Source of the DNA: Ignavibacterium sp037440165
GTDB lineage: Bacteria; Bacteroidota; Ignavibacteria; Ignavibacteriales; Ignavibacteriaceae
Assembly (NCBI RefSeq): GCF_037440165.1
Contig: NZ_JBBIUQ010000005.1
Span: 96,363-160,362, forward strand
Direction: 5' to 3'
Length of the DNA: 64,000 nt
The translations under genes were made by a program, and so were the position numbers. The notes below the pieces were generated by a model. That model saw nothing but the letters and a program-made list of their open reading frames with translations. It was not told the origin of the DNA and searched no databases. Shown here one piece after another: positions 33,601 to 42,685 of the stretch. Within the stretch, counting starts at the first letter, position 1. Each line of letters opens with the position of its first letter.

Positions 33601-34977
33601 TTATCTTGCGATTATTATTCTCCTACCCCAGTTATCATCTCTTAATTCACCGCGTTTTGTAGAATGAATTAATGTATATTCAGAAAATCCCGTCAAATCG
33701 GCGAAGATAAAATAAACTCCACCTTCAATATCATTATAATACCATATTTCATAAGGACGACTTTCTATCTGATTAGGATATCTTTCTATTTCAGAAGGCT
33801 CGCCGTAAATAACGAATACTCTTCCTCTGTCAGTTTTCCATCCAGCTTTTTGCATCGAACTAAATCTGTTTGTTGCGGATTCAACTCTTAGCAGATAATC
33901 ATAAAAGTATTCGTTCTCTTTTGTTGAAGGATCCCGATCTCTTCCAGTCCAGAAGTCAAAAAGAAATTCACGCTTTCCATCTACTCCGCTCAGCTTCTTA
34001 TATTTATCTAATTCCTGAGAAGTTGCAATATATTTTGACTTATCAAAAATATCATCCAGTTCTTCTTCAGACATCGTTCCGAATGTAGAACTTAAGACTG
34101 GCTTAACCTCCCGGAAGGCTGAGTCAGTCTCAACAATATCAGGATTGTAAACAAAAAATCTTTTAGATGAAGTTACACCAATATCATTTGCAGTATCAAT
34201 CAATGAAATTGCGAGTGTGTAAGTATCTGTAGGTAATTGTGATAAAATAAATGAGCCAACCTCTACACGAGTATCATTTTTACGTGTAATCATTTTATTT
34301 TTTTCCCGAACAACTTTGCCACGACTGTTAAAAATAATCTCGTTAATTTTCAGGGTGTCGCTTTTAAAGGATGGATCTTTTATGTTATAAATTTCTGAAT
34401 AGAAAAACAGCGATGCCTGATTTCCTCCAAAAACCAGATTAGGAATTGGAATAACTTCAAAAGTATTCTTGTAGAAAATCGAGTTAGTATTTTCACTTCC
34501 CTGAATCATTTTTGAAGCGAGCTGAATATCACTGATTGCAGCAGAGGAATTTAATAAAGGTTTAACTTTAACATATTCAGTAATTGAACGAAAGTTATTC
34601 GGTTTATGATTATCAATACCGCTAACTACACACTTAAGAGTTCCTCTTGGAAGAATAAAACTAACAACTCCAACCAAACTTTGAGAAGTCGTCTCAGCAT
34701 ATTCAACAGGATGACGAATGAACCATTGGTTATTAACTAAAGTATCAGATGTAGTTGAGTCTGTTATCTGAATGCTAAGAGTAGCTTCAACAAGATTTTC
34801 ACCTTCTTTATTTACCTGAGTTAATTTTCCCTGATCAAAAACATAGTAAATTTCCACATAGTTGGCTGATGAATCATAAGCAAACTGTGCATAATCAAAA
34901 TCAAAACCTGCATCCTGAGCAAAAGTGAATGAAGAATTGATAATAAAGGCAGAAATAATCGTAAAGAATTTTTTCAT
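33601..34977 (-). CDS. Exported GWxTD-domain protein
   Basis: 458 residues with a signal peptide (cleavage likely near residue 20, TFAQ-DA). The C-terminal 80 residues contain the family motif GWKTDRGRVFVIYGEPSEIE near residue 379, then a conserved aromatic stretch (YEIWYYNDIEGGVYFIFADL). The larger N-terminal part is beta-rich. The function of GWxTD proteins is unknown; they are usually found near outer membrane and secretion genes. It is the last gene of the surface block. Confidence 0.88.
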   Translation of the reverse strand: MKKFFTIISAFIINSSFTFAQDAGFDFDYAQFAYDSSANYVEIYYVFDQGKLTQVNKEGENLVEATLSIQITDSTTSDTLVNNQWFIRHPVEYAETTSQSLVGVVSFILPRGTLKCVVSGIDNHKPNNFRSITEYVKVKPLLNSSAAISDIQLASKMIQGSENTNSIFYKNTFEVIPIPNLVFGGNQASLFFYSEIYNIKDPSFKSDTLKINEIIFNSRGKVVREKNKMITRKNDTRVEVGSFILSQLPTDTYTLAISLIDTANDIGVTSSKRFFVYNPDIVETDSAFREVKPVLSSTFGTMSEEELDDIFDKSKYIATSQELDKYKKLSGVDGKREFLFDFWTGRDRDPSTKENEYFYDYLLRVESATNRFSSMQKAGWKTDRGRVFVIYGEPSEIERYPNQIESRPYEIWYYNDIEGGVYFIFADLTGFSEYTLIHSTKRGELRDDNWGRRIIIAR

Positions 34978-35002
34978 AATGTTAATCCTGAAATAAAATA
35001 AA

Positions 35003-35036
35003 TAAGGCGTCTATTTAATTAAAAACAGACGCCTTA
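35003..35036 (-). terminator. Hairpin terminator between PorV-like and GWxTD genes
   Basis: A 10-bp perfect stem (TAAGGCGTCT 35003-35012, AGACGCCTTA 35027-35036) lies between the PorV-like gene and the GWxTD gene. It is followed on the minus strand by TTTATTTTATTTC. Confidence 0.78.
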
Positions 35037-35056
35037 AAATTAGGTTTTTCTATTTG

Positions 35057-36076
35057 CTATTCAAGACCAAGTTTTAAGGTGAAAATATGATTTGCTGTCG
35101 GGAATTCCTTAACTTCTCTGAAAGCATAATCAAGAGTTAGATTGATTCCGTCAGCCATTTGATAACTTACTCCCGCACCTGCAGTAAATCCGAATGTATT
35201 CTGTGATGAATTTTCAAGAAGCAAATCATATCCGCCTCTTAAAAAGAACATATTATTAAAACCATATTCAAGTCCAAGTTTCATTTGATCTTCAAGAGCA
35301 TTATTGTTTCTGAAGGTAGAAGCTATTTGAATCATATTTTGTTCATTTATATCGTATGCATAACCTACAGCTAATTCAAAATAACTTGGAATCTGAAAAG
35401 ATTCGGTTACTACTTCAAATGAACCTTCTCGAGAACCAGGTAATGTTCCGGGAATTCCGGTAGATACCTGAAGATTTGAACCGCTATAAGCCATGTTTGT
35501 TCCGATATTCTTTACTGCGGCACCAAGTGTAAGATTATTGTTGAATCTGTATTGAACACCAAAATCAACTGCAAATCCTGTTGCATTTGCATCAAGAATT
35601 GTTTCGGAAATGACTTTAGCGTTAACACCAACACTTACTCTGTCAGTGATAACTTTTGCGTAGGATAATCCTGCTGTCAGAAAGCCAGGTGAATAAGTCG
35701 AACCATCACCATCAGGTGCGTTGAATGTTGTAACAGGTATATCACCGACATCAAATGTTTTAATGCTAAAAGCGAAAGATCCTAAATCGCCAAGATTGGT
35801 ACCTATGGCAAAATAAGAAACATTTATATCAGCAATGTATGACATATAACTGAACATTGCTTCACTGCCGTTTGTGTGAGCAAAACCAGCCGGGTTATAA
35901 AATAAAGCTTCAAGTCCGGTTATATTAGACAAGAATGCTTCACCAGTAGCGATACCTCTCGCACCCACAGGAACGAGCAGTTGGTCAGCACCTGTAGTTC
36001 CCTTTCTGGATTTATCGCCCGCATTAGAAGGTATAATGCAAGCTAATACTAAGAAAATAACTATCAATTTTTTCAT
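35057..36076 (-). CDS. PorV/PorQ-family outer membrane barrel protein
   Basis: 339 residues from the ATG at 36076, where GAGGAG lies upstream; an ATG nine codons earlier would make a poorer signal peptide. The signal peptide ends near residue 19. GARGIATGEAFLSNITGLEALFYNPAGFAH near residue 40 is the hallmark of the PorV/PorQ family, followed by FadL-like beta-strands to the end (ITLDYAFREV-type). In T9SS bacteria PorV helps release or modify secreted proteins on the surface. No terminal aromatic is seen, but the last strand ends FTLKLGLE. Confidence 0.88.
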   Translation of the reverse strand: MKKLIVIFLVLACIIPSNAGDKSRKGTTGADQLLVPVGARGIATGEAFLSNITGLEALFYNPAGFAHTNGSEAMFSYMSYIADINVSYFAIGTNLGDLGSFAFSIKTFDVGDIPVTTFNAPDGDGSTYSPGFLTAGLSYAKVITDRVSVGVNAKVISETILDANATGFAVDFGVQYRFNNNLTLGAAVKNIGTNMAYSGSNLQVSTGIPGTLPGSREGSFEVVTESFQIPSYFELAVGYAYDINEQNMIQIASTFRNNNALEDQMKLGLEYGFNNMFFLRGGYDLLLENSSQNTFGFTAGAGVSYQMADGINLTLDYAFREVKEFPTANHIFTLKLGLE

Positions 36077-36112
36077 TTCAATTAACTCCTCAACTTTTTT
36101 CAATTTTATTAA

Positions 36113-36133
36113 GCGGCGGAATTTTTCCGCCGC
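36113..36133 (-). terminator. GC-rich hairpin between the large secreted protein and PorV-like gene
   Basis: A 9-bp perfect stem (GCGGCGGAA 36113-36121, TTCCGCCGC 36125-36133) with a 3-nt loop is 8 nt after the stop of the 1182-residue gene. The following minus-strand tail is only weakly T-rich, so partial termination or RNA stabilisation is possible. Confidence 0.7.
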
Positions 36134-36140
36134 AGAATTA

Positions 36141-39100
36141 TTAATACTGTTGAATTTGCTTCTGTGGCTGAATAATAGAGAACTTCAGAATCTTCTCACC
36201 AAACTTTGGCGAGCTTACTATTGCAATATATAACCCAGAAGCTACTCTTAATCCATCTTCATTCTTCAAATTCCATCTGAGGAATGTTGAAGAAGGTGAA
36301 GATTTATCAGAAGTATTCAGAGTTCTGACTAATGTACCGCCAAGGGTAAAGATTTTTATTGTAACTTCATCGGGAAGATTCGAGAAAGTTACAAATGGTT
36401 CATCCGGTGAATTGCTTGGATCATAGCTTGTAGCAGGATTAAATCCAAACAACGGATTCGGAAACACATTAACTTTATTCCACAAGTCTCTCTGCTGGTC
36501 ATCGGATAGTCTTCCACCTGCTATAGTTTTGAATGTAAATTTATCCCTGGAAGTATATGGATAAGTTTCTATAGGTATTGTTAATTTGTCGCCTTCAGAA
36601 TAGAATGAGTTGGAATCAATACGCTTAAATGCAACTACGTACATAGCATTAAACCATTTTGAAGAGGCGATTTTGATATCATCAGTAGAAGCATTAGGAT
36701 CATTTAAAACATAACCTTTTAATAAATCAGCCTTATTAGTCCCGCTTCCACCAGTATAGGCTATCTGTGCTCCATTGGGATCATATAGGGCATCAAAGAT
36801 TACTATTGCTTCATTGCCTGTTGGAGAATTATCATCACCCGGGTCCCAAACACCATCTGGTGTTCCTTTGGGGTTTGCACCAGTAACACTGCTGAATTCA
36901 ACAAATCCAACAGCCAATTGATATTCTTCTCCAAATTTTTCATCAACAACCCATGCTGTAAATGGTACATCAACAAATCCATTAGCTCGGTTGGTAACAG
37001 TATTCCAATTTCCTACGGCTCCACGGCTTGCTGTGTCTGATGCAGTTACATATCCGGCGTAAACTGTATTGCTAAATCTCTGAAGGTTTGTTCCTGAATA
37101 ACCGTTAAGGTATCTATATGCCTTGCCACTATTTGGAGGTCCGAATCTTAATTCAACTTTCCTTAATCTATCAGACCTTATGGCATCAGAAAAAGCACCC
37201 GAAATTGTGCCCATCTTTAAAGTTGAACTTTGAGGATTATCACGTCCAACATAAAATACTCCTCGATTAAAGTCAGGCTCAAAGTTTAAGTACCACTTAT
37301 TGTTATCGGGTTGATAACTAATGTTTTCCAAGCCAATTTCAGGTACAATTGGTTTTACTTTTAATATAAATCCCTCTGTAACTTTCCCTGCATATTTGGT
37401 TGTATCAAAATCATAAACTTTAGAAGAATCAATTAGAGTTTGCCCAGTCCTGTCATTTTTTAGTCTCCAGAATGGTTGGTAAGGTGTACCTGGTGATTGA
37501 GATTTATCCTCAAAAAATTCAACTATGTAAGAATCGCCTGTAAGTGATGAATAATCAACTGGAAGGATTTTCAAAGAGGCGCCATCAGCTATACCCTGGT
37601 GTGTTGCATCTAAACCTCTTAAAGCAGGTGCATATTGATCTTCGCCAAAGATTGCGAAAATAAGAGGAGTTTCAAATTCCTCATAAGCCACACCAACAGG
37701 ATCGTAATAATCACCAACATCACCATAATTGCCGCCTGATCTTGGAACAATTACCTGATGATTAAGATAGTATTGAGTAATAGCAAAGTAATATTCGTGT
37801 CCTTTAACGAGCGGTTCATTTGTGAAAGGATCTCGTTCAATCCTCAATCGGATTCTTCCTCTAGCTGGATCGCCATAAATAGTTGGATTTAATCTATTGG
37901 AAGCATTAGCTTCTTTAATTATTTGGTTTTGTCCTCCGTTCGGGGCAATCTGGTAAACACTTTTAATGAAGTTATCAATCTGGAAATCTGCGATAACTTT
38001 ACTGTTAACTTGTCCGTTTACTAAATCTGATTTTGATCTTGTTCTAAAAGCTGTAACATAGAATCCTTGCAATCTTCTTTCAACACCTAATACTGTATCA
38101 ACTCCAAGATAGTTTGTCTGTTCGTATGTATCCCAGCTTAAATCAATAAAATTACTGCCATTTTTCACACTATAATTAACAATGGGTGGTGAAGGTAATG
38201 TTGGGAAATTAGTATCGAAAAGAAGCTGTGCAACCTGATCGTATTCTTTAGCAACGGCAATTGAGTTTCTTGCATCAGAACCAATACCGACAACATAGGC
38301 TGCAACTATATCTACTGGTTGTCCTTTGATAAGTTTGAAAGGACCTGTATTTGACATCTGTCTCTGATCATCAGGAGCAATATTCAGCCAACCATTCTGA
38401 GTAACCGGATCACCTGAATACATAAATTTAGGATTGATCCCCAATGCTCTAATCTGATTTGGATCGGTTAATCTGACCCCGTTCTGGAAAACTCCACCAA
38501 AAGGCCAGGTAGCTGGATCTACACTATTCCCAAACTTATCAAATCCCAACATATAATTTCGTGCTTCAAATTGCGTAGACGGATCTCCTTGAGTAGGATG
38601 ACTTTGAATATATTGAACAAATGATGATAATCCTAAATTTACTGCACCCGGAAATTGAGCGACACCTCTAACTTGACCTTGCACATTTTGTGCAGTATCC
38701 AAGGGAGTATCAATTCCATCATCATAAATATTATTTCCATTGTTGTCAATAAAGCTTTCGCCCGGAACATAAGCTATAGGTCCCTGGAAAAAGTCTATTA
38801 GGAAACAAGGTGGTGTAGCACCCCACTGAGGATCGTCACCATCATTATAGGTAAATCCTGCATTAAGAGTTGTATCACAGCCTACAAGGTCGTCTGTATA
38901 ACCAACTGCACCTCCAATATCAGCATCAGCCCAAACTCCAAAGTAAACATCATCTAAAGTATCTGCCACTGTTCCAACATTTAAGACGCTATATCTAATA
39001 AAAATCATATTTCCTGTAACACCCTTTGAAGCAAATCCGAAAACACTTTGACGAACTTCTATACCTTGAGGTGTAACATCTATAAATCTTCTTAGCGAAG

Positions 39101-39689
39101 GTCTTTGAGAATCTTTCATTACCAGCCAGGCAGTTGCGTCACCAATTAAATCAGGTCGATCTTCTGTTGGATCCCATTTACCATTTGCATTCAGATCAAC
39201 TGGATTGTATTGACCATCGCCATCACCATCATAATAATAAGCACCAAGAGCAACTGCATCTTTCCATTCATTCCAGCTTTCAGCAAAATCACCATCACTC
39301 TGTCTAAGCACATAAATTCCGTTTCTTGAGTCATTTGTTCCGAATTCATAGGTACCGCGCTCATAATCCTGAATTCTTGAAGCAGAAGCTACTGCATTAG
39401 CCCAAGGAGATCCATTAGTTTTTCCGCTTATAAAAAATCCACCAGAAAACAGGAAAGAGTTTTCGCCCACTCTACCATCAGTTCGTCCGTCAATTGAGAC
39501 ATCTGCAAGCACACCTTCCCAGTTCATTGGCATTTCAATGTTATTGATAAAGAACCTATATGAGTCTCCTGCAAACAGGTTCCCTTTATATGTAGTTTTT
39601 TTACCACCATCTCCGCTAGTGAAAGCAAATGAGACTACAACTAACAGAATGATAGTAAATAATTTTATTAAGATATTTTTATTTTTCAT
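36141..39689 (-). CDS. Very large exported protein with calcium-loop-like motifs and a C-terminal sorting-type domain
   Basis: 1182 residues with a signal peptide (helix about 8-25). Acidic Ca2+-loop-like segments are visible at residues 154-180 (DGDGDG, DLNANGKWDPTED), 314-328 (DNNGNNIYDDG) and near the end (PDGVWDPGDDN), like thrombospondin-type-3 or EF-hand-like loops. The last ~90 residues start with NVFPNPLFGFNP and end in GLYIAIVSSPKFGEKILKFSII, a T9SS-sorting-like beta sandwich with PNP and the gly-tyr-ile strand. Middle parts are unrecognised. Only 28 nt from the TonB receptor gene, so they are co-transcribed. Confidence 0.75.
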   Translation of the reverse strand: MKNKNILIKLFTIILLVVVSFAFTSGDGGKKTTYKGNLFAGDSYRFFINNIEMPMNWEGVLADVSIDGRTDGRVGENSFLFSGGFFISGKTNGSPWANAVASASRIQDYERGTYEFGTNDSRNGIYVLRQSDGDFAESWNEWKDAVALGAYYYDGDGDGQYNPVDLNANGKWDPTEDRPDLIGDATAWLVMKDSQRPSLRRFIDVTPQGIEVRQSVFGFASKGVTGNMIFIRYSVLNVGTVADTLDDVYFGVWADADIGGAVGYTDDLVGCDTTLNAGFTYNDGDDPQWGATPPCFLIDFFQGPIAYVPGESFIDNNGNNIYDDGIDTPLDTAQNVQGQVRGVAQFPGAVNLGLSSFVQYIQSHPTQGDPSTQFEARNYMLGFDKFGNSVDPATWPFGGVFQNGVRLTDPNQIRALGINPKFMYSGDPVTQNGWLNIAPDDQRQMSNTGPFKLIKGQPVDIVAAYVVGIGSDARNSIAVAKEYDQVAQLLFDTNFPTLPSPPIVNYSVKNGSNFIDLSWDTYEQTNYLGVDTVLGVERRLQGFYVTAFRTRSKSDLVNGQVNSKVIADFQIDNFIKSVYQIAPNGGQNQIIKEANASNRLNPTIYGDPARGRIRLRIERDPFTNEPLVKGHEYYFAITQYYLNHQVIVPRSGGNYGDVGDYYDPVGVAYEEFETPLIFAIFGEDQYAPALRGLDATHQGIADGASLKILPVDYSSLTGDSYIVEFFEDKSQSPGTPYQPFWRLKNDRTGQTLIDSSKVYDFDTTKYAGKVTEGFILKVKPIVPEIGLENISYQPDNNKWYLNFEPDFNRGVFYVGRDNPQSSTLKMGTISGAFSDAIRSDRLRKVELRFGPPNSGKAYRYLNGYSGTNLQRFSNTVYAGYVTASDTASRGAVGNWNTVTNRANGFVDVPFTAWVVDEKFGEEYQLAVGFVEFSSVTGANPKGTPDGVWDPGDDNSPTGNEAIVIFDALYDPNGAQIAYTGGSGTNKADLLKGYVLNDPNASTDDIKIASSKWFNAMYVVAFKRIDSNSFYSEGDKLTIPIETYPYTSRDKFTFKTIAGGRLSDDQQRDLWNKVNVFPNPLFGFNPATSYDPSNSPDEPFVTFSNLPDEVTIKIFTLGGTLVRTLNTSDKSSPSSTFLRWNLKNEDGLRVASGLYIAIVSSPKFGEKILKFSIIQPQKQIQQY

Positions 39690-39717
39690 TTTTTCCTCTC
39701 TAATTATTCAGCGTCCA

Positions 39718-42549
39718 TTAAAAGGTTATATTTGAAAAATTAACCTTAAATCCGAGTTTAATCGTTCTTGGTATTCCAAAGTTAAATGGATTTCTTTCAA
39801 GAGATTGATAATCCTGCTTAAATTTCTCAGGATCTGGTGTACTCTCAGTGAATGTTCTTCCGTTCGGAGTATTCAACCAACCTGTTGTTAATGGCGATCC
39901 GGTTGAACGATATACATTAACCACGTTATCAGCATCAAACAGATTCTCTATCCATACATAAGGTGTAAACATAGCGTTACCTAAAGCAAATCCTTTTTCT
40001 AATTTCAGATCAACTCTGAAATTACCGGGACCATAGGCAGAGTTAACATAACCTTTTGTATCACCATAGTTAGTGCTACCAACTAATAAGTTTTGCTCTT
40101 TAAGCGGAGTGTATGGTCTTCCACTGTTAAATGATATCAGAACATTTGCATTTAAAAGCTCAAATATTCCAAGATCACCTTTCGGTACATAGAAATCAAC
40201 ATTGATAGTTCCGGTATGTCTCTGATCGAAATCAAGAGGTGCAATCACTTTAGGTACTCTGTCTCTTCCTGTGTTTCTGAATGCAGCCACAAAATTTGAT
40301 GAAGTTGATGAACCTGTTCCTTCAGCAATAGAGTAAGTGTAGTTAAGAGACATTGAGAAATAGCTTATTCTTGAAACATCAAGTGAGAAAGCAAGACCTT
40401 TGATAGTTCCAAAATCTGAATTCGTTGGAGTATAGTATTCTTCTGTTGCACCGCCTTGTGTTCTTGAGAAGAATATTACCTGCTGGTTAATGAGACCTCT
40501 TGTATTTTTATAAAAAGCTGTGATATTCAAAGCAGCAACATTACCCAATACTTGTCTGAAACCAACTTCATATTGAGTTGTTTCTTCGCTGTTAACTTGT
40601 CCGTTTAGGAATGTTGCCTGAGCATCACTCAGTAAGAAATCATAATCAAATCTTGCAGCATAAAGTTGATTCAATGATGGCTGTTGAATGAATTTTCCAT
40701 ATTGAGCGTGAAATACTGTTGTTGCAGTAACAGGAAATCCTAAGCCAATTCTTGGGGATACTTTGAATTCGGCTTTCTTGGTAACAAAATCTGCAGCGTC
40801 AAATTCCTGAGGATTTCCTTCAGCATAAGGTAATTCAGGATTCTTTAGGATGTCTGCTTTTGTATCGAAATAATCGAACCTTAGACCAACATTCAGGACG
40901 ATATCTTCTAATTCAAATCTATCCTGAATGTATCCATAAGCTAACAGAGGATTTCTTGGTGCGAATTTAGTTAAGTCTGCATTATCTTCAGAAGTTTCTT
41001 CTTTACCAAAAATATCAAATCCAATTACAGAAGGAGTTAAAGTCTTATACCTCTCTTCAGGAGATAAAGACTGAAGGTTTGGTAAAGCTAATCCTATAGG
41101 TGCAATAGAGTAATTTCTTATCGTGTGATAATTAGCCCCGAATCCAATTTCAATAAGATGGTTTTCTAACTGAGTTGTAAAATCAAAATCACCACTAATT
41201 GTATTTGATTGATACTTGGAATAGTTATTCCACATTCTGCCTTTTTTTGCAAAGATTCCGTTTTCATCAAATTGAATTCTTTGGCCGTTAGCGGGAAGAG
41301 TAATTCCGAAAGTTTGGGCATTTAATAAACTATCACCATATGCCTCAACATTGTCAAACCACAGACCGTCACCTGATTCCTGTTTGAAGAATTTATATCC
41401 AGCGGTAAGGTTCCAGAAAGAATTCGAGCTAACATTCTGTGAAAGTCTGAATGTATAGGATTGATTCATTTCTTTATTTCTTGTGTTGTGTTCAGAATTG
41501 TTTTTCATATATGACTGAACAACACCTCTGTAATCGCGGGTATTTATATTAGCACCTAGTCTTGCTGTCCAATCACCAAATCCATGACTGGTTCTTGCCG
41601 TAATTCTGTAAACACCTGCATCATTTTCAGGGATGAAATCGTAGGATTTTCCGATTGATGGAAACTCATAATTAATAGCTCTTGGATCAGAATCTTTAAA
41701 CCATCCTCTTTCGAAAGATAAGAAGAAGGTCTGTTTAGGATTGCCTGGAATTATTGGCCCGCCAAGAGTACCTGTATAAAGATTATATCCATAATTATCT
41801 GTATATGATGATGTCAACACATCCGCATAAAGGGAATAATTTGCAGAACCGGTTTTTGTTGTAACATTCACAATACCAGATTGTGCCTGCCCGTATTTAG
41901 CTTCGTAACCACCGATTTCGAATGCAATCTGTTCAATTGCAGCATTACTAACCTGTGAATAGTTGGCACCGGTGAAAACATCATTCTGTGGAATACCATC
42001 AACAATGTAAAGAACTTCACCGCCTCTACCACCACGAACATTTATTGTGGCATTACCATCAGAGCCACCGCTGCCTTCTGACATAACAACACCAGACTGA
42101 AGTGAGGCTAACTTTTCAATTCCTTTAACAGGCAAACGATTGATTTGCTCAGAGTCAATAATCTTTTTAGTGTTTGTTGCTTTTTCTTCAAAAAACTTTT
42201 TATCCTGAACCACAATTTCAGGAAGTGTAAAATCTGTGCTGAGTTCAACATTCAGTTCGTAAGTCACACCTGCAACAATTCTTACATTCTGAACCGTTTT
42301 TGGTGCGAAACCTACATAGCTGAATCGAACATCATAATTTCCGGGAGGAATATTAAGAACGAAGTACTCGCCTTCAATATTAGTTGCGGCGCCCCAATCA
42401 GTATTAAGAATTACGATATTAGCTCCAACAAGCGGTTCTTTTGTATCTGCGTCAATTACTTTACCGCTTAGCTTTCCAACACCAGTTTGTGCGTAAATTG
42501 AAAAGCTGAGAAGGAGCGTACCAATTAGTACGGTAAAAATTCGTTTCAT
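39718..42549 (-). CDS. TonB-dependent outer membrane receptor with CarboxypepD-reg-like domain
   Basis: 943 residues with a signal peptide ending at IYAQ. Residues about 24-110 form the regulatory-like beta-sandwich typical of SusC/RagA relatives (GKVIDADTKEPLVGANIVILNTDWGAATN), then the plug domain with NVRGGRGGEVLYIVDGIPQNDVF near 169, then a 22-strand barrel. It ends with FGIPRTIKLGFKVNFSNITF with an aromatic C-terminal residue. The substrate is unknown. GGAGAAGAG lies upstream of the ATG. It is immediately upstream of the large exported protein, a likely partner. Confidence 0.92.
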   Translation of the reverse strand: MKRIFTVLIGTLLLSFSIYAQTGVGKLSGKVIDADTKEPLVGANIVILNTDWGAATNIEGEYFVLNIPPGNYDVRFSYVGFAPKTVQNVRIVAGVTYELNVELSTDFTLPEIVVQDKKFFEEKATNTKKIIDSEQINRLPVKGIEKLASLQSGVVMSEGSGGSDGNATINVRGGRGGEVLYIVDGIPQNDVFTGANYSQVSNAAIEQIAFEIGGYEAKYGQAQSGIVNVTTKTGSANYSLYADVLTSSYTDNYGYNLYTGTLGGPIIPGNPKQTFFLSFERGWFKDSDPRAINYEFPSIGKSYDFIPENDAGVYRITARTSHGFGDWTARLGANINTRDYRGVVQSYMKNNSEHNTRNKEMNQSYTFRLSQNVSSNSFWNLTAGYKFFKQESGDGLWFDNVEAYGDSLLNAQTFGITLPANGQRIQFDENGIFAKKGRMWNNYSKYQSNTISGDFDFTTQLENHLIEIGFGANYHTIRNYSIAPIGLALPNLQSLSPEERYKTLTPSVIGFDIFGKEETSEDNADLTKFAPRNPLLAYGYIQDRFELEDIVLNVGLRFDYFDTKADILKNPELPYAEGNPQEFDAADFVTKKAEFKVSPRIGLGFPVTATTVFHAQYGKFIQQPSLNQLYAARFDYDFLLSDAQATFLNGQVNSEETTQYEVGFRQVLGNVAALNITAFYKNTRGLINQQVIFFSRTQGGATEEYYTPTNSDFGTIKGLAFSLDVSRISYFSMSLNYTYSIAEGTGSSTSSNFVAAFRNTGRDRVPKVIAPLDFDQRHTGTINVDFYVPKGDLGIFELLNANVLISFNSGRPYTPLKEQNLLVGSTNYGDTKGYVNSAYGPGNFRVDLKLEKGFALGNAMFTPYVWIENLFDADNVVNVYRSTGSPLTTGWLNTPNGRTFTESTPDPEKFKQDYQSLERNPFNFGIPRTIKLGFKVNFSNITF

Positions 42550-42606
42550 CTCTTCTCCACCATAAATTGTTATTAATTGAAAGAATAAATTATAAATTCA
42601 AAAATC

Positions 42607-42657
42607 AAAAAGCGGATGGTCAAACCTATTGTAAGTAGGATTTTGCCACCCGCTTTT
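42607..42657 (-). terminator. Long hairpin terminator after the Asp-box T9SS substrate gene
   Basis: Minus-strand stem AAAAGCGGGTGG pairs with CCATCCGCTTTT (one G-U), and the pairing extends imperfectly inward (CAAA/TTTG and CCTA/TAGG). A T-rich tail follows (TTTTTGATTTTTG). It lies between the T9SS substrate gene and the TonB gene, so transcription there may be split. Confidence 0.78.
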
Positions 42658-42685
42658 ATTAAAAGAACATTATTTCAACTCTAAA

